NCBI GenBank assembly: GCA_003118195.1
Contig: BEXV01000260.1
Span: 212,567 to 276,566 of the forward strand
Length of the DNA stretch: 64,000 bases
DNA from: Hemicentrotus pulcherrimus
Taxonomy: Eukaryota; Echinodermata; Echinoidea; Camarodonta; Strongylocentrotidae
Direction: 5' to 3'
Both the position numbers and the translations under genes were made by a program. Position 1 is the stretch's first letter; each line of letters begins with the position of its first letter. The notes under the pieces were generated by a model. The model was not told the DNA's origin. It worked only from the letters and a program-made list of their open reading frames with translations, and did no database searches. Shown here one piece after another: positions 36,782 through 49,750 of the stretch.

Positions 36782-36784
<3 letters not shown>
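34173..36784. other. Intergenic DNA with AAT/GAT repeat
   Basis: AT-rich. It includes an (AAT)/(GAT) trinucleotide patch at 35276-35352, a CT-rich patch at 35930-36010 and A-rich runs at 36090-36130. No gene supported. Confidence 0.7.
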
Positions 36785-36831
<47 letters not shown>

Positions 36832-36841
36832 TATATATATA
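36785..36841. repeat. (AT)n microsatellite
   Basis: About 55 bp of TA repeats with one G interruption, able to form a cruciform. Confidence 0.95.
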
Positions 36842-38034
36842 CACTATGTAATATATCATGTCTTAAAGCTACATTTTAGTGCATGGTTTATATAGCTACT
36901 GTTAATTGATCTATTTGCATTAATGTGAGTTCTGAGAAAAAGGAGAATTTCCTCCACGCACGATGACATGTGCAACAAACTAAAAGGCATTTCCACCATA
37001 AGGTGGCGCCGATGTAGCACCCCCCCCCCGTTTGAAGACTTAGAAGAAGAAAAAAAAAGCACAATTTGCAGTGGATCTACACCACCTTAGGCAGCCTAGA
37101 TACCATAGTCAGATGCAATAAAGACCTTGGAGATGTTATTGCATAGAAAGTCAATCTGGGCTATTGTAAATGGAGCATAGCGCCACCTTGTAAAGACGAC
37201 GCACGAATCGACACACGAATTGTTTTCATCTACATGTACGTGTGTATCCCAGGCTTTAACTATTATATTAATACGAAGTGCTTCGCTTGTAAATGGTATA
37301 AGTAAAAAATGTTAGAAGTTCTGTTAGCACATTTAAAGGGAAACTCATTATTCCTGCTCACTTGTCTGCACTTGCATTATCCTTCCCTATAAATGACTTA
37401 GTAAAGACATCGTTGGATAAAGACATTTTGATTGGCTATAGTGGTGATTTTAGAATCCCAAAAATGTGTGAGATAATGAAAAACTGGGTATCAAAAGTGA
37501 AAGAACATAATATTTTAATGACAAAATCATCTTTGTTTGATCAAAATCGGTTCAGAGACGGCTGAAATATAACGATTTCTAATACTTGTGTACCACCACA
37601 AAATCAGATATTTTGAAAAAATTTGAAGAAAAAAAAACGTTGATAAAACGAAATAACGCCTTTTACGTCGTATTTCAGCCAATGCAGATGTTGGCTTTTT
37701 TGTTGGCATTTTCGTGTCGCTTATATTACCTACAATTAGCCGGCTCATGTATTGTTATTTTTAATTAAATAATAAATTAACGGTCACCGTGTTTTTTTTA
37801 AAAATTGGAGCTGAATAAGTATAATCGTATTGGCTAAATTTCACACATTTTTGGGATTCTAAAATTACCTTCAAAGCAAATTTAGGTTCTAAAAGGGCAC
37901 TATAAATGTCATAGATAAGAATAAGAGCCATAACAACGCACTTTGAAGATATTTGCAGTCTGAAAACAGATCTCAATTATCCCTTTAAGATATGAGGAGG
38001 ATCAAATAGTGTTTGTGATTGGCCGAGTAAATGA
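36842..38034. other. Intergenic DNA, no gene seen
   Basis: Contains a C10 run at 37020-37029 and AT-rich DNA; open frames of 60-73 codons overlap antisense to each other and have no domain. Confidence 0.7.
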
Positions 38035-38586
38035 CTCAGGTGGAAGAAGAGGAATAGATGTACGATAGATATGGAGACAGAGAGAGGGAGAGAGAGAGAA
38101 GGGGAGAGCGAGAGAGGAAGAGAAAGGGAGGGAGAGGGCGCGGCTGAAAGGGAGGGAGAGATAGAGAGAGAGATAGGAGGTTTAACAGAGGGATAGCGAT
38201 AAACGAGAAAAAAAAAGAAGAAGAGTATACATGTAAGCAATAAGAATTAGGATGAGAAGAAGAACAAGAAGGAAAAAAGAGGAAGAAAAATGTGAATATT
38301 ATGAGGAGACGAATGATGAGAATATGACAAAGAAGACGGAGAAGACGAAATTCAAACATGATGAATGAGAAGGAGGAGAAAAGGGGATATTAATGGAAAA
38401 TAACTTGCAGAGCGCTAGACAACAATGCAGGGAGAATTACAAAAAAAAAAATACTCAGACAGAGAAAGAGAGACCAAGAAACAAACGTGAGAAAAGTGCA
38501 AAAAAAAAAGCTATTAAAAAACAACTAAGAAGAAAAAAAGAAAAGAAGTGAGGAGAAGAGAGGCACAAACAGAGAAAAAGAAAGAA

Positions 38587-38644
<58 letters not shown>
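38035..38644. repeat. Long polypurine tract ending in (GT)n(GA)n
   Basis: About 600 bp in which the plus strand is overwhelmingly A and G: GA-rich at 38070-38180, GAA/AAG-rich to about 38580, then (GT)n at 38587-38607 and (GA)n to 38644. The Ser/Leu/Phe-rich minus-strand frames are composition artefacts. Confidence 0.85.
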
Positions 38645-38647
<3 letters not shown>

Positions 38648-39218
38648 AAAAATCACAATAGGCTTACTAATGTATCTCTAGGGACTACTTCTTAGAACTC
38701 TCAAGATTCGACATCACGGCTAAATAGATGCTGTAATTTGTGATCTTTAGAAAGCAATGATTAATAGGTAGGCCTAAAAATGTTTTCTTATAAGCTGTTT
38801 TTCTTCATGACCCACTCTGGAAGTCCCGCATTATTTAGGAGAAAAAGAAGGGAAAAGAAGGTTTATTTAAGTGGATGGATTTGTATTAGTCATAATGTAT
38901 TGCCCTCTTTCTTGCAATCAATGGATATATGGTATCTATAACGTAAGCAAGAGAGACAGAGAGAAAGAGAGACAGAGAATGTGAGGGTGGGGGGGGGATA
39001 ATTATCATACTACACCAGGTCTATAAGGAAATACATAATTAAATAAGCATAACATAAATTAAAAAGTAATACCATAATATATTAAAGATAAGTTGAGTTC
39101 TGGTCATGCGATTGCTTTGTGAAAGAAATGGTGTGGAATCGACCAGAAAAGGTTGATCATCTAGCATATAAGAATTTGCGTGTATTGCAAGGTTCTGGAA
39201 TCATCAAAATGATAAGAA

Positions 39219-39376
39219 NNNNNNNNNNNNNNNNNNNNNNNNNNNNNNNNNNNNNNNNNNNNNNNNNNNNNNNNNNNNNNNNNNNNNNNNNNNNNNNNNN
39301 NNNNNNNNNNNNNNNNNNNNNNNNNNNNNNNNNNNNNNNNNNNNNNNNNNNNNNNNNNNNNNNNNNNNNNNNNNNN
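39219..39376. other. Assembly gap (158 N)
   Basis: Unresolved bases. Open frames drawn across it have no meaning. Flanks are ordinary intergenic DNA. Confidence 0.99.
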
Positions 39377-40173
39377 TATGAAAAAACACACGTTAAAAAT
39401 CAAATATGGAAGACATTGCATTTTAAATGTTTTATAGAAAGAGTATGCTGTAGTGATTGTCAGGCCTGTCATGGCATTGTCCCGTGCTCTGACTACACGC
39501 CTCGGTGACATGGTGCCAAAATGAAAGACCAGATGATCATCGCAAACTTTGTGTTAAGGGTGGTGACCCAAAGCTGACAGAGATTGTTATTTCTTTAAAT
39601 TTCAAACACCAAACTGGTATGTCAGGTTTTGAGCATGACAAACCAGCTTGGCGATGGGAATTCGTCAGTAACAGGTCTCATGATTTTAATTCTAGTGGCA
39701 TACTAGAATGTTAATTACCTACTGTGTCATGATTTGTCTTTATTTTTCAGCGCACCGTTTTTTAAAGAGCAAGTTTCCGGCTTTATTGTGCCCGACACGT
39801 GCGATCACTCTCTCACCCAAGACGGCGACGCGCGCACATCACGTGCACATTATATTCCAAGCCATCGCTTCCCATCCTTACATCGCTCTTTTCCCTTAAG
39901 TTTTTATCATGTTTATCATATAACAATATCACAGCTTGAAGGACTCCCGTCACACATAATGACAAAGAATGAAAACAATAGCACTGATGAGTTGTCTGTT
40001 GTGTCGCTTATGGCGACAAAAGCGCAGTATAAATGAAATCAGCGCTGTCATGCTGACTGAGTTCTTCATGACTTTTGTCTATATTCAATGGATCACCTGT
40101 TAAGAGACTGGTTGTAAGTGCTGTCAAGCTGTGAAATAACGAATCAAACATTGCATAATACCTTCCCATTTAG

Positions 40174-40729
40174 CAGTGACGTAGCCATGGGGGCACATGC
40201 TCTTAAATTTGACGGTAAAAAAAGAAGGAAGAGTGAGAAAGAAAGAGAGTGCGAAAGAAAGAGAGAGCGAGGGGTGGGGGTTGAGAGAGAGAGAGAAATA
40301 TAAAGCAGACAGAGAGACAGAGAGAGAGAGGAAGAGAGAGAGAGGAAGAGAGAGAGAGAGCGAGGGGGTGGGGGTTGAGAGAGAGAGAAAGAGAGGAAGA
40401 GAGAGAAGGAGAGAGAGAGAGAGAGAGAGAGGAGGTATTTAAGATTAGTTTTTTTATTTGTATTTTTATTGGTAAATCAAAAGAAATCACAATATTTACA
40501 AATAATTTACATAATTAGAAACACATTCACTAAAATCAAAAACAATAACGACCCCTGCGACGCCCTCTTTATAGTAATCAATCGACTTTCGAATGCGAAT
40601 TTTATCCACAAAATATGTTTCTACTGACAAAATCTAAATTATTCATACCCTTACCAAGTTGTGTAATTATGTATATACCTCCACCCACATGGTGATGGTG
40701 ACCCCCTCTAGACACACGCTACGCCACTG
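40174..40729. mobile_element. Possible hAT-like non-autonomous element containing a purine satellite
   Basis: CAGTGACGTAGC at the left (40174) and GCTACGCCACTG at the right (ending 40729) form 12-bp inverted ends with one mismatch, of the CAGTGGCGTAGC type found at hAT-family termini. The interior holds (GA)n-rich DNA at 40215-40435 and AT-rich DNA, with no transposase. No 8-bp target duplication could be seen, so the two ends may be coincidental or the flanks decayed. A similar CGGCGTAGCCAGTG word stands alone at about 47150. Confidence 0.4.
40215..40435. repeat. (GA)n-rich satellite
   Basis: GAGAGA tracts with GGGGTGGGGGTTGAGAGAGA repeated at about 40271 and 40365, showing an internal duplication of roughly 95 bp. 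Confidence 0.9.
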
Positions 40730-43700
40730 CTGTAAGCAATACATGCATGTCCACTTCTTGTATAAATTGCATTCATGTCGGTCAAATGAAGAAACTGTCA
40801 TCTCATTATCAACACACTATAGCAACATGGACTTAGTCATTCAGAGTTCGATGATAACATTAGAAAGATTAGAATTATGAACATCATATTCATTTATATG
40901 TTCGTTAGACGTTGTTAGTAGTAGAACTACAAATATAAACTTATCGCAGGCTCTCATCATATTACGTTTCCAAAACTTTTTTGAAATACAAATCTTTAGG
41001 GGCTTTACATGAATCCTTCGCCGTATTTTGCTGATAATTAACATTTTAAAAAAGAAAGAACAAAAAAAAAAACATCAAAAATAATAATAATAATACAAAT
41101 TAAAAACCGCAAAACAATTCCCTACTATTTTCCCGGTTTTTAAAGCAAAACCTAATCAAGTCTTTCGCAGTTCATTAAATCATGCAGTTGCTATTAGTTA
41201 AAAATAAGTTAATATCAAGTGTTCTTCAAACATTCAACTTTATCATTATACCTCTGATAAGATATATCGATTAATCTTATAAAAAATGTTACGTTAATCA
41301 ACATCACGCGACTTCTGATTAAATACAGCGATTAATCCAAAAATGGTGTACGCTTAAATAATGTTACTGTTTATATTTTCTCCGTTCCCATTTAGAATGC
41401 TTTAATATTAATGTAAGGCTAGTCCAACACGTATTAAAAGTGTTTAAAGTCCAATTGTAATTTAGGGTGAGAGGCCCTAATTGGTCGGTACTTCAAACGT
41501 GGAATCGCTGATTATCGCGATTGAATTTCAAACCAACGTAATGGAAAGTATCGATTATCTGAGATCGGGAGAGACTGGTAGACTCATTATGCGATTAGGA
41601 GTCAACCTATGCTTTACATCTAACAACTAGTCGCCTTGTTGGACTAACGATTCATAAGAAGGAATGGACTACCACTATGGTCATAAAGAAAGAATAAGAA
41701 GGAATAGATAGTTGGGAGAAGGACGTACCTCCACTTAACAGACTTAATAGAAAAGCATAATGACTTTGAAAGGAGAAATATAAAAACCGCCTATCTGTTT
41801 ACTGCTTAATAGCTATTTGATACATAATGTACAAAGTACACATATGATGAAAATCGATGTTTGTTTGTAGAGGAATACCAATGTTAGTTCGCCGCAATTT
41901 GTAATTGTACTACTCACCTTCTCCCCCGATTTTTTTAAAATACAGCAACTTAGGAAACAAATAAATTCTTACCCTATTATAGAGATCATAATTTTACATA
42001 TTTTTCACATTTGCGATTCACGTATAGTTTGTCAGCGCTTTAAATAGAATGTGTTCGTAAAGTAAATTGAATATGTAAATTGAGGAAATTATAATTATTG
42101 ATTTTGGGGTATTTTTTGTCAACAGTATCGCCGCCATGCCAGTAATATTGTTTTATCTTGCCTTCTCCATACAGCGAATAAAACATGCAAAGGAGAGGAA
42201 TGGCTGAAATTTTAATTGCGCAGTTTTTTCACGATGCCAAATCAAATGGTTATACTTAACCGTTTTTCTCTTCTCTGCAAATCAAGGGATCAGCTTGTGT
42301 TCTCTTGTCCATATTGGCCGAAATTACAGACCAATTTGTAGGACCTTTTATAAAATTCATCAATGAAGTGATTATATATCTCAAGAAAAAAAATCCGACT
42401 CAAATTACACGTGGAAGTGTGGACAATCTATGTCTGATTACACATAATTGGGCCCTATTTTCTCCGTATAAAGATTCTTAAACTCGACTCTTCAGACGTA
42501 TCCTATGGGGCCCTGTGTACTGGGGCTTGGTGGCTGGAATAACAGGAATAAGTATTTAAAAGTTAAGTTCTCGGTAGGATGGAAATTAGTCCTGGAAATC
42601 AATTCCTTCTGAGGATTTAGTTTGACTTGCATTCCATGACTGTTTAGCATTTGGATTATTAGTGGAACGATATAACAGCAAGAGTGGAATATTCCGAAGT
42701 TCTCGCTCTATAGGAATGGATAGTTAAACATGTGTATGACTTTTATCATGGAGAAAAATACTGGCTGGATAATACTTATTTAATGTGAGGTCATTTGTGA
42801 TTCGTTTGTATGACGTAATAATTATTTCATTAAGCACTGATCGTTGATCGGTGATGATCAATGTATTTCGCAAACCTAAGATAGAATTACAGTTGTATTA
42901 AACACTAAATATGCGTACATAATGATGACAAATACTTATTCTATTGTTTTATGAAGTAGCCATGCATGTGATTCAAACATTATGCCGTGGGTGTTTTTTT
43001 AAAGCACCGTCATGTTATCATGAGATTAAATAAACATGTATTCATGTTTATTTTAAATACCATTAAGCTTGTGAAGGGTGTGGAATAACAGTCTGCATGG
43101 TTTTGTAATACTAATTTTCGGTCTGACTCTATCATAATGTGCCATACTGCATATAGGTGACAGGCCAGGGTAGTAGGGAGAGTTTATACATTTGTAACTT
43201 TAATCAAAACCGATATCTATTGCAGTGCATAATGGACATATATGTGATATTGTTTGATTTAATTGTGGTAAATTACTATCGTTTTTCTTCTTTAAAAAAA
43301 TTGTCAAATTTCATGTTGCATAAATGATATAAGGCTTTATTTTGTTTATATAAGAGAGTACACCCAACCAGCTTAATTTTGCGATATCAAACATGGTATA
43401 TAATAGCTATGTCAAGAGGAATACAATTTGTTGATTATAAATTAGTCTTGTTTCCAACCGCACTACACTCCACCGTTTTGCTAAATATAGATATAAATAC
43501 ATAACATGGATACACTTGAAATTAAAACAGTATTTTAGCCATTATTTTTGTGCCCAGTATCTCATGCTTAATGTCATAATGAATATCGCATTGACATACA
43601 TAATGGAATTAGTCTCTGTAAGAATAAGTGAACTTTTCATAACGTATGTTTAAGCGTGTATGGATACGGTAATCAAAATATGTATTCCTCTACGAAAACG

Positions 43701-43735
43701 GTGTCCAAATATACGTAGATATCGAATTTATTATA
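40730..43735. other. Intergenic DNA, mostly featureless
   Basis: AT-rich. A 9-bp inverted pair TAGTCCAAC (41420-41428) / GTTGGACTA (41638-41646) encloses about 210 bp with somewhat more G+C and may mark a small element. Otherwise nothing gene-like. Confidence 0.6.
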
Positions 43736-43935
43736 TTGGGGGGGGGGGCACATTAGTAATAAACAGACTGGATAGAATATTCGTAATAGCCACAAACAAG
43801 ACAGGGAGATAAAGATATCAAATAAAGAAATGACAGAGAGAGAGAGAGAAAGAGGGTGCGGGGGAAAGAAAGAGAGAGTGAGGAGAGAGAGGGGGAAGAA
43901 AAAGGGGAGAGGGAGAAAGAGAGAGAGAGAGAACA
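43736..43935. repeat. G run and (GA)n-rich tract
   Basis: A run of about 11 G at 43738-43748, then GA-rich purine sequence from 43830 to 43932. Long antisense frames here are low complexity. Confidence 0.85.
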
Positions 43936-44258
43936 AAAAGAGGAAAGATGATAACCGGTTGGAGGCAAAATTGTATCAAATATTTAACATTTAGGAATGT
44001 ATTTTCGCTTGATTTTCATGTATAAAATAAGGAACTGACATTAATGACACAAATGCATTAGAGCGAAAATTACTAGCTTCCAACGATAATGCTGCTAAAT
44101 GACAAATTTTATTGGCAAAGTTCTTTGTAAATACATTTTTAGGATAACCTTCTTCACATTATGTTGTATTATATTAGGCCCTTTGCAGTCCTAAGCCTAT
44201 TTCAGTATTTTGTCACGGCCGTTTGTGCATCGACCCGAATGCATGTGTCTGTTGGAAT

Positions 44259-44480
44259 CTACATCATTTCAATTCAAAGATCTACACTGTAACACCTACC
44301 TATAATGGATAAAACCAAAATAAATTAATTGAAATGAGCCTTGTAAACGTCTCATACGAAAGAAGAAGTAAAAAAAATAAAAAAGGAAAAGAAATGTCGG
44401 CAGCGTTTGAGATGAGCTTAATAGCAAGAATGTGGATTTAAAACCAACACAACATAGTCGTAGCATTAGAAAACCCACAA
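44259..44480. repeat. Duplicated intergenic segment, copy A
   Basis: This segment matches 45276-45490 in order and orientation: GTAACACCT, then GCCTTGTAAA, then GTCGGC followed by CGTTTGAGAT, AGCTTA and GATTTAA. The offset is about 1.02 kb throughout, so it is a diverged direct duplication. It is non-coding. Confidence 0.75.
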
Positions 44481-44499
44481 AGCGATGAGGAGAGAAGAT

Positions 44500-45035
44500 T
44501 ATTCCCCGATGAAGGTCGAATCTTCAGTCCATTTCATTTCTAGTTGAGGACAAAGGTTCACAGAGATCAACAATTTGCAATAGAGTATCTAACTATAGTC
44601 CCTATTAAATGAGAACAACTTGTCCAGCTAAAAAGACATATACATCCCTCCCACCCATTCCCCTCTTTGCTTTGATGATGGCAGCACTGCAACATTACAT
44701 AATAATGATATGATATCAAAATTACATGTAATAGTGGTGAGTCGACACAGGCTTCGGGTTTATTTCGTTGAAAATATAGAGGTATGGTTGGGGATGCAAT
44801 GGGCTCTAATATCGGGGTAAGTATTGGAATCAGAGCTAGGGTTAGGTCTGGAGTAGGGTCTAGAGTTGGGTTCATGGCTGGGGAAAGGTATCTGGTTAGC
44901 CTTAGAAATTTGGGCAAATCTCGTATAGCCCCACTAATAGCCCCACTAATCATGTTTCTGTTCGAGAAAATAAGAGAACATTTCTGTCAATCCCAAATAT
45001 TTCAGATCCTTAGAAGATCTATACAGCGTCATTAG
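44500..45035. other. Sequence between the duplicated copies, with degenerate GGGTTnGG-type repeat
   Basis: A G-rich degenerate repeat at 44800-44890 (words GGGTTAGG, TAGGGTCTAGAG, GTTGGGTT) gives frames of 83 codons (plus) and 128 codons (minus). Their repetitive Thr/Pro/Leu/Ile content shows they are satellite artefacts, not genes. Confidence 0.6.
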
Positions 45036-45275
45036 CTTTCAAAAAAATCGAATGCCGACATGGCCAAGCGCCAAGGTAAATACAAATAAGTTGATATTAA
45101 TGGGACAACAATGTGATAAATGCTTACAGGGGGCATGCGTAAATGGTGTTATAATTAACATGCAAATAATATGACATGTGGAATATGGTGAAATGGAAAA
45201 TATGTTACTACCTTTGAAGTCTGTCCACATTACTAGATGAGATCAGAAGTGAATGAACTCAGGGTAACAAATAAT

Positions 45276-45490
45276 CTGCATCACTCCTCCTACATCCAAA
45301 GTTTACATTGTAACACCTCTCTATAAAGAATAATGCGATAATTAATGAAGTGAAATGGGCCTTGTAAATGCATATAATGGAAAAAGAAAAACATGAATCG
45401 TCGGCTTCGTTTGAGATCAGCTTAAAAGCAAATATGTTGATTTAAGTCTTACAAAACATGGTCCCATAATTGGGGATAGAGCATACCCCG
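45276..45490. repeat. Duplicated intergenic segment, copy B
   Basis: Second copy of the segment at 44259-44480, diverged by many substitutions and small indels but collinear over about 200 bp. Confidence 0.75.
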
Positions 45491-48400
45491 GCATGAATGT
45501 GATTAAGTCCGCATCATTCGTGCGAGAAAAAAAGAAGAATATAAAATTACGCGGAGACAAGATTTGTAATGGAACCAGACTGTTTACAATAAAATATCGT
45601 TAAGGGCTATTTTAATGAGCACAAATGATGGGATTTGATATATCTTTTATTCCCCGAGTTTGATCATCGCTTTGTGGGTGACATGACGGTTTATGCGCCA
45701 TTCCAGTAAAGTTATATTCGAAGGTTGGATGATTCATGCATTAATGCAAACTCGTTCTTTAGCTCAGGGGCGTGTCCAGGGTTCTGTAAAAGGGGATCTT
45801 GTTGGGGAACTGGGGTTTTCCCCCTGACAAGCAAAACAAAATAACACCAGTAAAAAAACGAAGAAAAAAAAAGCAACCAAACAGACAAACAAATGAACAA
45901 AAAACAACAACAACAGCAAAGAAAGATTATTAGATATTTTAGGGGTCTATTGAGACGATTTTTTTTTTACAGGGCATAATTTAAGGGGCAGATTTGTATT
46001 ATGTGAAATTTTTATTTGAGTGCTTAGGTATGCCATATTAGATTTCAAAGGAGGTCACGGGTAAGCTGTAACCCCTCCAAAATTTACAATTGCTGCAGAT
46101 TTCCAACAATACTCGGTTGTCGTAAGCAACTACATTTTGAATAATCGTGTAATCAATGACGTAATTGTTAAAACGTTTATCTTTTCATTGAATCATTACA
46201 CTTTGATTAATGTTGCGAAAATATAAGGATTGTTAAGCAAGATAAACATGATATCCATTAGTTTTAAAGGCTGTATCATTAAAATGAAAGATATGCAATG
46301 TTAATGCTGTCCATCTTTTTGGAAAAAAAATCTACCGCGCCTTTTTCCCCTCAGTTTTACTGTGACTGTTCAAAAGGAATGAAGGTACAGTGCAAAACAG
46401 ATAAATAGAAGAAATAGAGGGAATAAAAGGTATACGAGCTGAGGTATGTTTTTTTATCTGTCCATGCCGGCGACTAACTGTCTTCATTAATCATTCTGTT
46501 GCATTGAGATGACTATTGAAATGAGCATTGAGTACGGAGATAGCCGATTGTAGAGTATTGTGTCCGCATCGAGTGATTAACTCAAGAATGCAATACGGGT
46601 ACATTGTGAGCGATAAATCACATCGCTGCTTTATGGAGACAAAACTCACACTCGTTCCGAATCAGATTTTGCGATTTCCTTTCAATTTTTTGAAGGACGA
46701 AGATTTTTTGTTTACCTCTTCTTTCTCGCTTTGAAAAGTTCTCTATTTATTAGTTTTATAATTTGATTTGTAGACGACATGATCTGATTAACAATAGACT
46801 GGGACTTAGGATAGGACCACCTCTGAATAATGGGAAACACAACGATTACAACATTGCCCAAGCAACGTAATCTCGTGCTCCCGAATAAGTGAACCAACTC
46901 TGACCTGAAAGGCTCAAACCATTTTGCCGATTTTTAGATTGGGCTTCATATATAGGTGTCAACTCAATATAGAGTTATTCGCTTTTGTGGGATCGCAACT
47001 GTTCCAATCAATTTCACTCAAAGGGATTCCCTTATTGATCATTTTTCGCAAGAAACCACGGATTTATTATAGTCGCCGGGAATCGGAAATACAATAAATT
47101 CTGTCTTTATAACAAAAAAATAACATGTGATTTCGTGGGTATTCATCGGCGTAGCCAGTGTTTTAGTTTAGAGAGGCGGGAGAATCAGGGAAAGCAAAAG
47201 AATGTACACACACTTTGATTAAGAATAAAAGGCTCACACATGCCATCAACATATTTAACTGTGCCGATAACATAATGTAAATAACAATACATGTATATCC
47301 AACTCTCTCCCCTGTCCACTTGGTACTTAACACTAACATGTCCACATCTAATGAAGACATATAAGTGTATGTACCATAGTACCGCAAGGCAGTCGGATCA
47401 CTACATTTTGTTTTCGATTCCAATAAGTTGATGTTGATTCACCAGCTGCTCATTCTTAAAGAAAAACCTATCCAGCAATGAAGTACATTTTGACCGATAT
47501 CATCAACACGCAATAACTCTTGTCTAGGTTTGAGCAAGTACATTGTTTTAGTCTACTGAGCGGTAAATTTAAACATCCTCATTCCCTGAAAAATGTTATT
47601 ATTCTGTAACAACTCTTAATTCATGACTTCCTACCTCCTGTGAATGCCAACTTATGTGCTTACCATGGACTGCATGAACGAATCGGCAAGTTCTGGTCAT
47701 TCATGCATCTTATCACTTTTTCTCTTGGGGTTTACTGGTTAATAGTGTGGTATTTTAAGCTTCATTTACTCCTTTTGGGGTTCATTTTGGTGTAATCCTC
47801 CCCTCTATAGACCCCTAAACAGATTCGATAATACGCCCTTGACAATCAATACTATCCCTTTAGCGTCTTTATTGGGCTTTAAATAAAAAACCAAAAGCCT
47901 GAATAACAGGCCTACTCGACGGCAAAGAGCCATTTGCAAACTAATCCGACAAAAACCTATTCTCTTCTTCAAATAAACATATGGGAGATTTAAACCCGTA
48001 AGGTTATTTTGTTGCTGTTGTTGACGTTGTTTACTGTGTATAATGAGAGTGTTTGTTTGTGCTCATGGTTTCCTACATGTGTTGATAGGGGGAAAAGCAA
48101 CCTCATGAATCAAAAGAGTAGAAGTACATGTATATTATAGTTACAATGATAACAACAGTCATTTAAGAATAATCTGACATTACTTTTCATTCTCATTTCT
48201 ATGCTTTTGTTATATCGGAAAACAGTTATTTGTGGAGAAGTAAATATCAACATAAAGTAATTGTCTCAATTACAACCGTCTCTAATTTGTGTTTCTTTTG
48301 AAAATATTGTTACAGTTCTACAGTCATCTCCCTTAACTCTAACCTGCTTTACCCAGCAAATGCCAGATAACGTATGAAAGAGCCTTTATTTTCGAATTAA

Positions 48401-49569
48401 CCATACACGAACATAAATTCGTAAATGGTCCTTTACAAAAAGCAAGAAAAAATGTGGAATTTTATCTAGGTATTAGACAGAGAATAATATGTTGACACAT
48501 GTAACAATTCATTTATGGTATACGTAGCTCAATGTTATTCCCATTAGATAATTACTAATTATAGGAATCGCAGCTTATCCGCTCATAACAAACAGTATTC
48601 ATTAAACTAGTAAATGCATTAAGATGATAAATGAAGAATGATGGAATTGATCGCGAATGGATAGAAAAGATTACTGAAAGAATCTTAGTAAACAAAGAAA
48701 CTTGCAAAAAAAATATATAATTATGGCTCGGTATACTATCTAAATCACGCGTTCGCCTGACGTCTCGTACTTTCCATTTCACCACCTTCTTTCCATTTTC
48801 ACCTTCTATGACTGGAGCAATGATTGATGAGATATAGCGGCTTTAGAGTGGTTTGAGGGGTTTAAAGCCCCGCCCCTATTTTTTTCTTCCATTCCCAAAT
48901 GTTCGCAGGGCAAAGGTAAATAAAGATTAATGCAAGAACACCCAAAGTCTACAAAGTCCTCAAGCCCCCAAATTATTTTTCTTTAGTAATCTAATGGTTA
49001 AAGACATGTTGACATTATGTCAGTATTATTTTGGTTTTATTGAATAATATATTTATTTTATCTGCAGCACTCGATTTCACATTTTACACAATCCTTATAT
49101 GACACCTTCAATTTATTTTAGATGTGTATTCATATCTATAACTGGTAAATCTTTGTTTCATCGTCTAATGCTATGAGACTGAGTATTTAAACTGAAGCTG
49201 GTGTTTAATAAACTATACAGATTAAACACATGAATTGAAAGGAAATCTTAAAGCGTTTACGTTTTGCCTTTTCTGTACAGTATAGCAGTGTCACTTCAAA
49301 TTTCTCGGGTCACAAACTGATCTCCTTTCAAATCTCTGTGAATGGACTAAGACCACAATGATAAATATTTGTTTTCGATGAATAACTCGAATCTCGACCG
49401 ATCGCTCATCATCTACCTTTGATGTCAAACGAATTCTCACTAAAATCTCCACCATGTATCAAATTGAAATCTCGCGAAAGAACTATGAATGAATGAATTT
49501 TATCGCTGACATGATCGTACATGCAGCGTCTATTAATTATTCCCCAAACTATCAATTAGTGAGTAAGCC
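45491..49569. other. Intergenic DNA, no gene seen
   Basis: AT-rich. Holds a GGGGCGTGTCCAGG-type word at about 45767 and CGGCGTAGCCAGTG at about 47150, both resembling ends of non-autonomous elements. Nothing supports a coding gene. Confidence 0.65.
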
Positions 49570-49750
49570 AGGAACGTGTATGGGCATTGCCCGGGGGTTC
49601 GGGATTGCAAGTGGCGCTTAGGCGATCAATCTAGGAAACCCGGCAAATGCGTGTCGCTAACTGTCCTAGGCCAGCGAGCCGGGCGACATGAGGGTCGGTG
49701 GCTTGCCGGAAGATAAGCGGGCGAGATAATGAGCTCGCTCTGAAAGGAAG
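49570..49750. other. Compact GC-rich island with nested hairpins
   Basis: About 180 bp of high G+C in a very AT-rich setting. CCGGCAA (49640-49646) pairs perfectly with TTGCCGG (49703-49709). Inside this, TGTCGC (49652-49657) pairs with GCGACA (49683-49688). A third short stem, GCGAG/CTCGC, lies at about 49720-49738. It also carries CCCGGG, CCTAGG and GAGCTC palindromes. No coding frame. Possible structured RNA, element or regulatory island. Confidence 0.4.

Noticed and set aside
37977..38359. Membrane-protein-like Ser/Leu/Phe-rich frames on the minus strand
   Set aside because: They are translations of the (GA)n-rich polypurine tract; the same applies to 9284-9541, 40203-40490 and 43673-43968.
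39119..39511. Open frames of 116-129 codons
   Set aside because: Their central part is the 158-N gap, so the frame is not real.
41420..41646. TIR element bounded by TAGTCCAAC/GTTGGACTA
   Set aside because: Only 9 matching bases, no target duplication and no homology inside; kept as a note in the intergenic entry only.
44567..44953. 128-codon minus-strand open frame
   Set aside because: Its middle is a degenerate Thr/Pro/Leu/Ile repeat produced by a G-rich satellite; no recognisable protein.
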